From: an uncultured Anaeroplasmataceae bacterium
GTDB lineage: Bacteria > Bacillota_I > Bacilli_A > Acholeplasmatales > Anaeroplasmataceae
Length of the DNA stretch: 47,381 bases
Assembly (NCBI GenBank): GCA_949840955.1
Contig: CATKXV010000004.1
Coordinates: 127,804 to 175,184 of the forward strand
Reading direction: 5' to 3'
The position numbers and the translations under genes were made by a program. This document shows, in pieces, positions 16,014 to 23,889 of this stretch. A model generated the notes under the pieces. That model saw nothing but the letters and a program-made list of their open reading frames with translations, made no database searches and was not told the origin of the DNA. Every line of letters starts with the position of its first letter. Position 1 is the first letter of the stretch.

Positions 16014-17555
16014 TTAATCCTCAATCTCAGCATTCTTAAAATATGCGACTACAGATAAGGCTGCAGATTCAGCCAATTGCTTTGTAGTATAGGACTCTCC
16101 TACGGTTGCAAGTCTTCCACTTGCTGTATATAAATTATAATGGAAATTATTATTTTTATCTTTCAATATTTTGAATGATCCAGTTTCAACATTCTTTTTA
16201 AAGCTTTCAATTGAGCTTAATGCTCCATTTTTAGAGGTATAGCCCTCAGCTTGACAAAGGATATGGCCATTGGAAGCCTTTAAATCCCAACTGAATTCTC
16301 CATCAAATTTCTCAACAACATATTTCCCACCAAGCTTTTCTTCTACCTTAGAGGTATCTAGAAAAGCCTCAACGATATTATCAGAGGTTTTAGGGGCATC
16401 AATTTCTACAACGGTAGCCTTTAATGCGAAGTTTTTAAATGATTCAGAGGAACGAACAGCACTCTTTTCAGTAGTGTAGCTAGAACTCAAAGCTAAAACT
16501 CTATAGTTTTTAGAAGTTAATTTAAATTTATATAGACCCTTTTTATCTTTAAAAATACGTATTTCACCAATTTCAATATTACGCTTAACAGCTTCAATTG
16601 ATTTTAAGGCACTATCCTTTGTGGTATATACCTCACTTACAACTAAAATCTCACCATTGGAAGCTTTCAATCTATATTGAAATCCATCACCAGAAGGATA
16701 TACTTCGAATTTACCCGTATAGGTTCTTCCATTAGCTGCTGGCTGAGCTGCTTTACTTGCAGCTTTTGTTGTTGTTGCTTTTTTTGCTGGCTCACTCTTG
16801 GCAACTGTAGTTTTCTTTGCTGGTTCTTTTTTTGTTGTAGCCTTTTTAACTGGTTCTTCTTTAGGCTCTGCTTTTTTTGCTGGTGCTTTCTTTACAGTTT
16901 CCACCTTCTTTGTTGTCTCCTTAGGCGCTTCGGCTTTTTTAGTAGGAGTTTTCTTAGAAGTAGTTTTTTTCGCAGGAGTTTTTTCTTCCTTCTTTTCTTC
17001 AGCTTGGACTGGTTCCTCGACTTTTTCCTCTACAACCGTTTCCTTCACAGGCTCTGCATCTGCTTTTTTTGCTGAAGCATTTTTAGTTGTTTTTTTCTTG
17101 GCAGGAGCTTTCTTTTCCTTTACTTCTTCTTGAACTGGTTCTTCTTTCTTTTCTTCTACAACAGGTTCTGCAACAGGCTCTGGTTCAGCCTCTACCTTTG
17201 GTTCTTCTTGAACTGGCTCTTCTTTCTTTTCTTCCACAACAGGTTCTGCAACAGGCTCTGGTTCAGCCTCTACCTTTGGCTCTTCTTGGACTGGCTCTTC
17301 TACTTTTTCCTCTACAACAGCTTCTTTAACAGGCTCTGCATCTGCCTTTGATTCATCTTCTTTTGATTCTTCAGCTGAAGCCTGTTTGCTTTGTGCTTCT
17401 AAAGCCTCATATTTCTTATCTCTTTGCTTTTGTACTATTTTGGATGCAATTAAAACGATAACAACTAGAGCTAAAGCAATTAAAATAGCAGTGAAAAACA
17501 CAATGTCAACTTGATTTGTAAAAAATCCACTACTTGCTAATAAATTTAAAAACAT
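16014..17555 (-). CDS. Membrane-anchored DUF1508 (YegP/UPF0339) repeat protein with Lys/Glu/Pro/Ala-rich stalk
   Basis: The ATG at 17555 is chosen over one six codons upstream because GAGGTG lies 6 nt before it. The 513-aa protein has one membrane helix at about 18-38, then a low-complexity charged region of about 240 residues: acidic VEEKVEEPVQEE-type repeats followed by PAKK/TTKK-type basic repeats. Four DUF1508 units end it, recognisable by YTTKDSALKSIEAVKRN-like motifs about 50 residues apart. DUF1508 proteins are small beta-strand proteins of unknown role. The anchor plus long flexible stalk suggests the repeats sit away from the membrane. The stalk contains DNA tandem repeats. Confidence 0.85.
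   Translation of the reverse strand: MFLNLLASSGFFTNQVDIVFFTAILIALALVVIVLIASKIVQKQRDKKYEALEAQSKQASAEESKEDESKADAEPVKEAVVEEKVEEPVQEEPKVEAEPEPVAEPVVEEKKEEPVQEEPKVEAEPEPVAEPVVEEKKEEPVQEEVKEKKAPAKKKTTKNASAKKADAEPVKETVVEEKVEEPVQAEEKKEEKTPAKKTTSKKTPTKKAEAPKETTKKVETVKKAPAKKAEPKEEPVKKATTKKEPAKKTTVAKSEPAKKATTTKAASKAAQPAANGRTYTGKFEVYPSGDGFQYRLKASNGEILVVSEVYTTKDSALKSIEAVKRNIEIGEIRIFKDKKGLYKFKLTSKNYRVLALSSSYTTEKSAVRSSESFKNFALKATVVEIDAPKTSDNIVEAFLDTSKVEEKLGGKYVVEKFDGEFSWDLKASNGHILCQAEGYTSKNGALSSIESFKKNVETGSFKILKDKNNNFHYNLYTASGRLATVGESYTTKQLAESAALSVVAYFKNAEIED
17122..17300. repeat. 78-bp in-frame tandem repeat inside the DUF1508 protein gene
   Basis: Two near-identical 78-bp units plus a partial third encode 26-residue repeats of the type PVVEEKKEEPVQEE followed by PKVEAEPEPVAE. 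The copies differ by only a few bases, so the repeat is recent and likely variable in number among strains. Confidence 0.85.
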
Positions 17556-18135
17556 TCTAGACACCTCATTCATTTATATTCTATATTCTATTATAAACTA
17601 AAGCAAAACTTTTTTCTACAAAAAATAGAAAAAATTATAACATTTTTCTAATGTTTTTTAAAAAAGAATCGTTCTATAAAACCATATATGGAAAAATTTT
17701 CATTTTTGCCTTAAAAATAGTTGCAAGCAAACTGAAATTTCATTTTTGCTTTAAACTTTCACCAGTTTAACATTTAAATGTTATAATGAATTTTCTAGTA
17801 AAATAAAAGAAAAAAATACAAAGATCAAAAATCAAAACAAATCTTCAACTCCTATATTCATTAAGCATAAACCATAACTGAATTTGCATTACTAACTATT
17901 TTACTTTTAGCTTCTACTATAATTGATTATATCGAAAGAAAATACTTTATTTAAAATTCAAAAAAACATTTTTATATGTCATTTTTGTCCTTTACCAAAC
18001 AAAATCTAAAATAGAATAATTAAACAAATATGCTTATTTTTTTATCCTAATCAATTAAGCACAGAAATTTCAATTTAAGAATCAAAGAAAGTTTAACATA
18101 TAATGAAATATAAATAAATCAAATGTATTTAAGCA
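17556..18135. other. AT-rich intergenic region
   Basis: About 580 bases without a supportable gene. A minus-strand TATAAT at 17590-17595 probably belongs to the DUF1508 gene promoter. A motif of the form TTTCATTTTTGCYTTAAA occurs at 17698-17715 and 17738-17755, with a diverged third copy near 17979-17996. Otherwise no structure was seen. Confidence 0.5.
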
Positions 18136-18170
18136 TAAAAAAATAGAGCCTTATTCAATCATAAGACTCT
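18136..18170 (-). terminator. Terminator downstream of the tRNA-Pro/tRNA-Gly unit
   Basis: On the minus strand AGAGTCTTAT, a short loop and ATAAGGCTCT pair, followed by A and seven U residues. This ends the tRNA transcript. Confidence 0.85.
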
Positions 18171-18240
18171 AGGCTTGATAACGCTGGAATTGTTGCTCTA
18201 TTCCTGTAGCGACTTTTCTATCGGACTCCCGTCGCTATCC
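18171..18240 (-). ncRNA. Possible structured RNA between tRNA-Gly and its terminator
   Basis: The roughly 65-nt minus-strand segment can fold with an outer stem GAUAGCG / CGUUAUC (plus 18233-18239 and 18177-18183; one G-U pair is valid only on this strand) and an inner hairpin GGAAU / AUUCC (18200-18204 and 18186-18190). A second 7-bp stem UAGCGAC / GUCGCUA (18231-18237 and 18207-18213) excludes the outer one. It does not match an RNA family I recognise. It may be a separate small RNA or just a structured 3' trailer of the tRNA transcript. Confidence 0.35.
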
Positions 18241-18283
18241 TTTTTAAAATAACTTGAAATATCAAGATATTTATATAAAAAAA

Positions 18284-18357
18284 TGGAGCAAGCGAAGGGA
18301 ATCGAACCCTCGTCATTAGCTTGGAAGGCTAAGGTTCTACCATTAAACTACGCTTGC
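18284..18357 (-). tRNA. tRNA-Gly (anticodon TCC)
   Basis: A complete 74-nt cloverleaf: acceptor GCAAGCG / CGCTTGC, anticodon loop CTTCCAA, T-arm GGTTCGATTCC and encoded CCA. It lies 7 bases after tRNA-Pro in the same unit. Confidence 0.97.
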
Positions 18358-18364
18358 TTGTAAC

Positions 18365-18441
18365 TGGTCGGAAAGACAGGATTTGAACCTGCGACCTCCT
18401 GGTCCCAAACCAGGCGCTCTACCAAGCTAAGCTACTTTCCG
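18365..18441 (-). tRNA. tRNA-Pro (anticodon TGG)
   Basis: A complete 77-nt tRNA: acceptor CGGAAAG / CTTTCCG, anticodon loop TTTGGGA, T-arm GGTTCAAATCC and encoded CCA. It is the first gene of a two-tRNA unit. Confidence 0.97.
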
Positions 18442-18481
18442 ATCTATTCGATTAAGTGAAAATCTTTTTTCACGCTCGTAT

Positions 18482-18510
18482 ATTGTATCACAATCAATAT
18501 AATAATGCAA
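18482..18510 (-). promoter_or_regulatory. Predicted promoter of the tRNA-Pro/tRNA-Gly unit
   Basis: On the minus strand TTGCAT, a 17-bp spacer and TACAAT, the latter preceded by TGA (extended -10), lie about 40 bp upstream of tRNA-Pro. Confidence 0.7.
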
Positions 18511-18529
18511 GTGCTTTTATAAATTTTTT

Positions 18530-18605
18530 AAATAAAAATAAAGACTGAAACTCAGTCTTAAAGGTAGATTTATATGTAGGCTAGAGGGAAAACCCTCTAG
18601 CTTAC
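18530..18605 (-). terminator. Double hairpin and terminator behind the Cys-rich protein gene
   Basis: Directly after the stop, the minus strand has a long hairpin with arms GTAAGCTAGAGGG / CCCTCTAGCCTAC (plus 18576-18605). A second hairpin AAGACTGA / TCAGTCTT (plus 18541-18559) is followed by a U-rich tail. The second is the terminator; the first may protect the 3' end. Confidence 0.8.
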
Positions 18606-18615
18606 ATAGATGCAT

Positions 18616-18969
18616 TTAGAAGAATCCAAAGGAATTGCGATTGCAGCAGGTATTTCCTGTCTGAATTGTAGGAGTATTATCAAAGTATAATGCGATAGCA
18701 CGAGCAATTATATCGCATAAATTGCAATCCTGGATAATTTCAACAGGATCTGTATTGATAAATGCCTGATAATATTCCATATTATTACAGCAATTTTCTC
18801 TAATAGATATTCTTGCTATACAATAAACAGAGGTAGGAACATTACAAGGTGTAGCTACCAAATCATAAGTTGTTTCATTAATTTGATTCAACTCATATTT
18901 GAAAGTAGTATTCCCTACTAAAATTTCTTGTTTTCCTTCGTTTCTACAATCATGATCTTGATGACACAT
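18616..18969 (-). CDS. Small Cys-rich protein, possibly spore-coat related
   Basis: This 117-aa protein has ten cysteines, several in pairs (ENCCNN near residue 57, NTCCNRN near 109) and CNLCD near 82. It has no membrane helix and no signal peptide. It ends in SFGFF. Clustered Cys pairs are common in coat and exosporium proteins, and the genome has Spo0A, but I cannot assign it to a coat family. A good GGGAG ribosome site precedes the ATG. It is monocistronic, ended by a double hairpin, and a sigma-K-like sequence lies upstream. Confidence 0.7.
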   Translation of the reverse strand: MCHQDHDCRNEGKQEILVGNTTFKYELNQINETTYDLVATPCNVPTSVYCIARISIRENCCNNMEYYQAFINTDPVEIIQDCNLCDIIARAIALYFDNTPTIQTGNTCCNRNSFGFF

Positions 18970-19004
18970 ATTTAAATCTCCCTTCGTAGCAGTTGCTACA
19001 GTAA

Positions 19005-19031
19005 TAATATATGAAGCAAGATCAAATTGGT
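19005..19031 (-). promoter_or_regulatory. Possible sigma-K-like promoter of the Cys-rich protein gene
   Basis: On the minus strand AC (plus 19030-19031), 16 bp and CATATATTA (plus 19005-19013) fit the sporulation sigma-K pattern AC-N16/17-CATAnnnTA. It lies about 35 bp before the start codon. The consensus is short and AT-rich, so a chance match is quite possible. Confidence 0.3.
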
Positions 19032-19039
19032 ATGGGTTA

Positions 19040-20461
19040 TTATAATATATGAAGTTTTATTGTATCTGTAATAGCATTTCCAACAGAGGATGCTCCTGTA
19101 ATGATTACCTTATCCCCTTTATGAACGACATTCGTTTCTAATGCTTTTTCTATCGCATAGGTGAAAAGCTCTTCTATTGAATTTTTCTTTTCTGCATATA
19201 CAGGATATACATTCCATGCTAAATTTAATTGACGACAGGCCTTCTCATTTACTGTTACTGCAATTATAGGACAGTCAGGACGATAAGCAGATAATTTAAA
19301 TGCAGTCAATCCATGAGCAGTAACACAAATGATCGCTTTAGCATCCACCTGATAAGCAGCATTTACTGCGGCATTACAAATCGCAGATAAGAAATCTTCT
19401 CCCAAATCCAAATGATTTTGAGCAAATATCCTTTTAAAATCAATATTACTTTCTGTAAAGGTTGCAATATCCTTCATAGCAGTAACAGATTCTAAAGGAT
19501 ATTTTCCAGCAGCTGATTCACCAGACAACATAATTGCTGTAGTTTTATCATAAATTGCATTAGCAACATCGCTTACCTCAGCACGAGTAGGTCTAGGATT
19601 AGTTTGCATAGAGTCAAGCATTTGAGTTGCTGTGACAACAATCTTTCCAGCCTTATAGCACTTATCAATAAGTTCCTTTTGGATTGCTGGAAGCATTTTA
19701 AACGGAACCTCTACCCCCATATCCCCACGTGCTACCATAATACCATCAGAAACCTCAATAATTTCATCCATTTTTTCAATACCCTCAGTATTTTCAATTT
19801 TGGATATAATTCTTATCTTCCCTGAAGTATCGTATTGATCTAATAGCTTTCTTAATTCTAAAACATCCTCTTTTCTTCTTACAAAGGAGGCAGCTATATA
19901 ATCTACACACTGCTCTATACCAAAGATAATATCTGAACGATCAACCTCTGATATATATGGCATATCCACAATAACATTAGGAATATTAATAGATTTTCGA
20001 TCCGATAAGGATGCATCATTTAATACCTTACATACAACATTTTTTCCTTCAGTTCTTAAAACCTCAAAGGATACCTTACCATCATCCGCTAATATTTTAG
20101 TTCCTGGTTGATTTACATAAACTGCCAAATCTGGATAAGTCAATCCTACCTTTGTTTCATCACCAATCAAATCATAATCAGAACAGAATGTAAATTCTTG
20201 ATCCTTTTTTAATTCAACCTTCTTGTTTTTAAATAGACGTACTCGAATTTCAGGACCTTTCGTATCCAATAAAATAGGTAGTGGAATACCTAATTCCTCT
20301 CTTACTCTTTTTACTCGGTCCATTCTTACCTTTTGCTCCTCATGAGTGCCATGAGAAAAGTTTAATCTTGCACAATCCAAACCGTTTCTTATCATTTTTT
20401 TCAGCATATCATCAGAATCACATGCTGGTCCTAAAGTACAAATAATTTTTGTTTTACGCAT
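19040..20461 (-). CDS. pyk: Pyruvate kinase
   Basis: The start at 20461 is chosen because GAGGTG lies just upstream and MRKTKIICTLGPA is the family's usual N-terminus; an earlier in-frame start would add 16 unrelated residues. The 473-aa enzyme converts phosphoenolpyruvate and ADP to pyruvate and ATP. Visible motifs are RLNFSHG, the catalytic Lys in IISKIENTEGI, MVARGDMGVEV, and TATQMLDSM. It ends after the C domain and lacks the extra PEP-utiliser-like domain of the 585-aa Bacillus enzyme. It appears to be a single gene. Confidence 0.97.
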   Translation of the reverse strand: MRKTKIICTLGPACDSDDMLKKMIRNGLDCARLNFSHGTHEEQKVRMDRVKRVREELGIPLPILLDTKGPEIRVRLFKNKKVELKKDQEFTFCSDYDLIGDETKVGLTYPDLAVYVNQPGTKILADDGKVSFEVLRTEGKNVVCKVLNDASLSDRKSINIPNVIVDMPYISEVDRSDIIFGIEQCVDYIAASFVRRKEDVLELRKLLDQYDTSGKIRIISKIENTEGIEKMDEIIEVSDGIMVARGDMGVEVPFKMLPAIQKELIDKCYKAGKIVVTATQMLDSMQTNPRPTRAEVSDVANAIYDKTTAIMLSGESAAGKYPLESVTAMKDIATFTESNIDFKRIFAQNHLDLGEDFLSAICNAAVNAAYQVDAKAIICVTAHGLTAFKLSAYRPDCPIIAVTVNEKACRQLNLAWNVYPVYAEKKNSIEELFTYAIEKALETNVVHKGDKVIITGASSVGNAITDTIKLHIL

Positions 20462-20548
20462 ACACTTCACCTCTACTATAATATTACCACAAAACAATAA
20501 AAAAATCACTACTCTTCGTAAAAGTATTCACATAAACTAAACCTGTTC

Positions 20549-20953
20549 TTATATTTTTTTCAAGAAAAAATATTCAGCGTAACCATCTGTGGTGTTTTCA
20601 TATCCACCTACAATTTCGTAATGTAATGCTTCATAAAATTCTTTTCCTTGCCAACCAAATGTATCAAGACGAATGGTATTTATCCCCATATCTTTAGCAC
20701 GTACTTCCATTTCCTTCATTAGAAGGGTTCCATACCCTTTTCTTCTATACTCCGCCTCAACAAATACTGTCGAAACATATAAAATTCTATATGCTGTAAT
20801 ACATGCATCTAACCCTGCAATTATTTTGCCATCTACTTCAATACCTATTTGGATTTTTCCATCCATTTTATATTTGATTTGTTTTTCGTCAAATTCACTT
20901 AAGTGATTCTCAATCTTATTTACTTGTTCCTCATTCAAATCTACAACTTTCAT
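20549..20953 (-). CDS. GNAT-family N-acetyltransferase
   Basis: The start at 20953 (MKVVDLNEEQ) has an AGGT site about 7 nt upstream; the longer in-frame version would run into the tRNA terminator. The 134-aa protein has the acetyl-CoA binding loop in EAEYRRKGYGTLLMKEME (the R-x-x-G-x-G motif) and the terminal strand pattern TIRLDTFGWQGKEFYEALHYE. The acceptor substrate is unknown. It lies downstream of tRNA-Val and tRNA-Thr with a terminator in between. Confidence 0.88.
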   Translation of the reverse strand: MKVVDLNEEQVNKIENHLSEFDEKQIKYKMDGKIQIGIEVDGKIIAGLDACITAYRILYVSTVFVEAEYRRKGYGTLLMKEMEVRAKDMGINTIRLDTFGWQGKEFYEALHYEIVGGYENTTDGYAEYFFLKKI

Positions 20954-20993
20954 AAGTATACCTACTTCCCTAATATCACTTTCCAATGTCATA

Positions 20994-21027
20994 AAAAAGA
21001 AAAACTTTGACATTTTCATATCAAAGT
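20994..21027 (-). terminator. Terminator behind tRNA-Thr
   Basis: On the minus strand ACTTTGA, a 10-nt loop and TCAAAGT are followed by TTTTCTTTTTT. It ends the tRNA-Val/tRNA-Thr transcript. Confidence 0.75.
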
Positions 21028-21038
21028 AAATCACTTCG

Positions 21039-21114
<76 letters not shown>

Positions 21115-21118
21115 AAGA

Positions 21119-21194
21119 TGGTGGAGGTTGACGGGCTCGAACCGCCGACCCTCTGCTTGTAAGGCAGATGCTCTCCCAACTGAGCTAAACCTCC
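21119..21194 (-). tRNA. tRNA-Val (anticodon TAC)
   Basis: A complete 76-nt tRNA: acceptor GGAGGTT / AACCTCC, anticodon loop CTTACAA, T-arm CGGTTCGAGCCCG and encoded CCA. It lies 4 bases before tRNA-Thr in the same unit. Confidence 0.97.
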
Positions 21195-21215
21195 AATTAT
21201 TTACTTGCATTTCTT

Positions 21216-21243
21216 ATTATAACCTAAAACCACAAGAAATCAA
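21216..21243 (-). promoter_or_regulatory. Predicted promoter of the tRNA-Val/tRNA-Thr unit
   Basis: On the minus strand TTGATT (plus 21238-21243), a 16-bp spacer and TATAAT (plus 21216-21221) lie about 22 bp upstream of tRNA-Val. Confidence 0.65.
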
Positions 21244-21287
21244 GTAAAATTTTTTGTTTTAGATAAAAAGTATTTATTTTTTCGCTT

Positions 21288-21770
21288 TTAGGAGATTTGT
21301 TTTAAACGTTTGGGCTCTTTATAATATGATAAAACTACAATTCGATTTTTTTTAGAATCGTAGGCTATATTCATTTTTTTCCCAGTAAAGTCATAAGTAA
21401 AGTAAAAGTCTATATCAAGTGGATGGTAGGAAAACATATGTGTTGTTCGTATGAATTTTTCAGTCCCATCCTCTAATTTAAAAAGAACTTGATAGGAAAA
21501 TGCTCTAAATAATATGTGATGGTCTGGTTGACCAAATCTAACAACATATACCTTCATCTTCTTTATATTCTTTTTTATATAAATGTATCTATATAATGGA
21601 TAGATTGTAACCAAAACATCAAAAGCAAATATGTGTGCAAGCCCAAGGCCTACAGCTCTCCATCCCAACAAAAAGAGGGGAATAAAAAATATCACACTTA
21701 TTATTAGTGCCCCTACATTCCATATGAGCATTACTCTCTTAAAAAAATTCAATTCAAGATTTCCTTGCAT
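21288..21770 (-). CDS. Small membrane protein, tandem paralogue A
   Basis: The ATG at 21770 is chosen because AGGTGATG lies 5 nt before it. The 160-aa protein has two hydrophobic segments (about 13-35 and 40-60), then a basic stretch (KKNIKKMK) and a soluble C-terminal domain of about 90 residues rich in beta-strand patterns (VYVVRFGQ, YQVLFKLEDGTEK, RIVVLSYY). The family is not recognised. It is about 85% identical to the gene next to it and ends the galactose operon without a visible terminator. It carries a longer C-terminus than paralogue B (KEPKRLKQIS). Confidence 0.75.
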   Translation of the reverse strand: MQGNLELNFFKRVMLIWNVGALIISVIFFIPLFLLGWRAVGLGLAHIFAFDVLVTIYPLYRYIYIKKNIKKMKVYVVRFGQPDHHILFRAFSYQVLFKLEDGTEKFIRTTHMFSYHPLDIDFYFTYDFTGKKMNIAYDSKKNRIVVLSYYKEPKRLKQIS

Positions 21771-22412
21771 TTTCATCACCTATATATATATATTATAAAA
21801 GGAAAAACATATTTTGTAAAATTATGAAATTAAATCTTCTATAAAAGTTTTTTGTTACAATAATGTTAATTTAAACGCTAAGGCTCTAAATTATAAGATA
21901 AAACTACAATTCGATTTTTTTTAGAATCGTAGGCTATATTCATTTTTCTCCCATCAAAGTCCTGAGTAAAGTAACAGTCTATAGAATATTTATGGTAGGA
22001 AAACATATGTGTTGTTCGTATGGATTTTTCAGTACCATCCTCTAATTTAAAAAGAACCTCATAGGAAAATGCTCTAAATAATATGTGATGTTCTGCTTGA
22101 CCAAATCTAACAACATATACCTTCATCTTCTTTATATTCTTTTTTATATAAATGTATCTATATAATGGATAGATCATAACTAAAACATCAAAAGCACATA
22201 TGTGTGCAAGCACAATGCCTACAGCTCCCCATCCCAACAAAAGAGAGGGGATAAAATATATCACACTTATAATTAGTACATCTACATTCCATATGATCAT
22301 TAATCTCTTAAAAAATTTCAATTCAAGATTTTCTTTCATTATCATCACCCAAATATATTATACAATGAAAAACATATTTTGTAAAATTATGAATTTAAAT
22401 CTTCTATAAAGT
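21290..22412. repeat. Direct tandem duplication of a ~570-bp segment including the galT tail
   Basis: Unit A (about 21290-21845) and unit B (about 21870-22412) each hold the membrane-protein gene plus its upstream spacer. Each also holds the last codons of galT, reading FIEDL before the stop. In unit B this is the true galT end; in unit A it is an orphan fragment around 21820-21845. Confidence 0.85.
21878..22339 (-). CDS. Small membrane protein, tandem paralogue B
   Basis: The ATG at 22339 follows a GGGTGATG site with the same layout as its paralogue. The 153-aa protein has two hydrophobic segments near the N-terminus and a C-terminal domain with motifs VYVVRFGQAEHH and FKLEDGTEKSIRTTHMFSYH. 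No family is recognised. It directly follows galT and is probably the ancestral copy, because the spacer next to it continues into an intact galT. A role in galactose use is suggested only by its position. Confidence 0.75.
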   Translation of the reverse strand: MKENLELKFFKRLMIIWNVDVLIISVIYFIPSLLLGWGAVGIVLAHICAFDVLVMIYPLYRYIYIKKNIKKMKVYVVRFGQAEHHILFRAFSYEVLFKLEDGTEKSIRTTHMFSYHKYSIDCYFTQDFDGRKMNIAYDSKKNRIVVLSYNLEP

Positions 22413-23889
22413 GGTCCATTTCTATCGTCTTATTGCCAAATTTAAATACACTACAATCCTCTAATACGTTTTGAAAAATCTTTCCAACCTCACAATTTAA
22501 AATACTCTGTAGGTTATCTTCATTAAATTGATATCTAGATATAAGGCTGAGTGCCCATGCCTTATGCTTTAATAAAGGTTCTTTATTTAAAGTACTTATA
22601 TCCTCTTTTTTTAGAAGTATCCATTTTAAAAGATCCAATTCCTCCTTTAATCGTTTTGGAAGGACAGCTAATCCCATAACCTCTATTAATCCTATATTCT
22701 CTTTTTTGATATGATGGAGGTCTTGTCTTGGATGAAATATACCATCAGGATAGATTTCATTTACTCGATTATTTCTTAGGGTTAAATAAAGAATATATTC
22801 CTCATTAATTTTTCTTGCGATTGGAGTGATCGTGTTATGCCGTATTCCATTGGATGATGAAATAATTTCAATGCTTGGACGATTATAAGTCTCCCATGTC
22901 TTTAAGATTGCACTAGATAGCTCTAAAATTTCTTTTCTATCTCTGCCTTTTAAACAAAGTGTATCTAAGGGCCAATGGATGTATTCAATACGTGTATTTC
23001 CATATTTTTTCAGCTTATATTCCTTTAGAAGGGTTGCTTTAAACATTGGGAACTCATATCTTCCTCCTTGAAAATGATCATGAGATAAAATAGAACCACC
23101 AACAATGGGTAAATCCGCATTAGATCCAATAAAATAATGCTCAAATTGATCGACAAAATCCAGCAATTTTATAATTGTGTCCTTTTCAATTTTCATGGGA
23201 ACATGATTTTTATTAAAGAGTATAGCATGCTCATTATAATATGAATAAGGAGAATATTGAAAATAATATTTTTCATGATTTAATTCTATAGGAATTACTC
23301 TAAGATTTTGTCTTGCATCCTGCTTTATATTTCCAGCAAAGCCCAAATTTTCATAGCATAATGCACAGGAGGGATAATTTAAGCTAGGTGTATTTTTTAG
23401 CTGGGCAATCTGTTTGGGGTCCTTTTCAGGCTTACTTAAATTGATGGTAATATCCAAAATGCCATATGCACAGGAATATGTATAGCATATATTTTTAGCT
23501 ATCCTATCCATATGAATATAATTTGATGATATAGCTAAATCATAAAAATAATTCGTCGCTTGAATTTTGTCTACAGCATACATTTGCATAAAGTTTTGAA
23601 CTACAACAGATGGCTTGGGCATCATGATATCCATAAGCCTTGTTGAAAATAAATCGTAGGTGGTTATCGTATTATCACAAAGGATATGCTTATCATATGC
23701 ATAATCACAAATATGCTCTAATAAAGTATAGATATCTTGTTGCTCTACGGATTCAAAATAAAAGGTACTTTCCTTTAAAATATCAATATAAAGATTTGCA
23801 CAGTAGATGGAATCTAGTTCAGTTATTAAGCCTTTTCTTAAGCCATATTCCAAAAGCTGATTGATAAGATAATTCCCTGATTTCCTCAT
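22387..23889 (-). CDS. galT: UDP-glucose--hexose-1-phosphate uridylyltransferase, Firmicutes type
   Basis: This 500-aa GalT belongs to the long Gram-positive class (about 490-500 aa) rather than the 350-aa enterobacterial class. The HDHFQGG motif supplies the catalytic His region, and SCALCYENLGFAGN is typical of this class. It transfers UMP from UDP-glucose to galactose-1-phosphate in the Leloir pathway. Its start overlaps the galK stop by one base (TAATG). No galE is visible in the window, so UDP-galactose epimerase must be encoded elsewhere. Confidence 0.95.
   Translation of the reverse strand: MRKSGNYLINQLLEYGLRKGLITELDSIYCANLYIDILKESTFYFESVEQQDIYTLLEHICDYAYDKHILCDNTITTYDLFSTRLMDIMMPKPSVVVQNFMQMYAVDKIQATNYFYDLAISSNYIHMDRIAKNICYTYSCAYGILDITINLSKPEKDPKQIAQLKNTPSLNYPSCALCYENLGFAGNIKQDARQNLRVIPIELNHEKYYFQYSPYSYYNEHAILFNKNHVPMKIEKDTIIKLLDFVDQFEHYFIGSNADLPIVGGSILSHDHFQGGRYEFPMFKATLLKEYKLKKYGNTRIEYIHWPLDTLCLKGRDRKEILELSSAILKTWETYNRPSIEIISSSNGIRHNTITPIARKINEEYILYLTLRNNRVNEIYPDGIFHPRQDLHHIKKENIGLIEVMGLAVLPKRLKEELDLLKWILLKKEDISTLNKEPLLKHKAWALSLISRYQFNEDNLQSILNCEVGKIFQNVLEDCSVFKFGNKTIEMDHFIEDLNS

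Noticed and set aside
17122-17300. Possible CRISPR-like repeat array
   Set aside because: The 78-bp repeat is in frame within a coding region and has no spacers; it is a protein repeat.
16677-17351. Several long plus-strand open frames rich in Phe, Leu, Cys and Ser opposite the DUF1508 protein gene
   Set aside because: They are antisense shadows of the Lys/Glu-rich repeat region; their composition follows from the complement, and none has a ribosome site.
18171-18240. Reading the structured segment as a known riboswitch or a partial tRNA
   Set aside because: No conserved core of T-box, SAM, c-di-GMP, c-di-AMP, preQ1 or ZTP classes is present, and there is no cloverleaf or coding region directly downstream.
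20462-20509. N-terminal extension of pyruvate kinase
   Set aside because: It is hydrophobic, unrelated to the family, and skips the GAGGTG site before the ATG at 20461.
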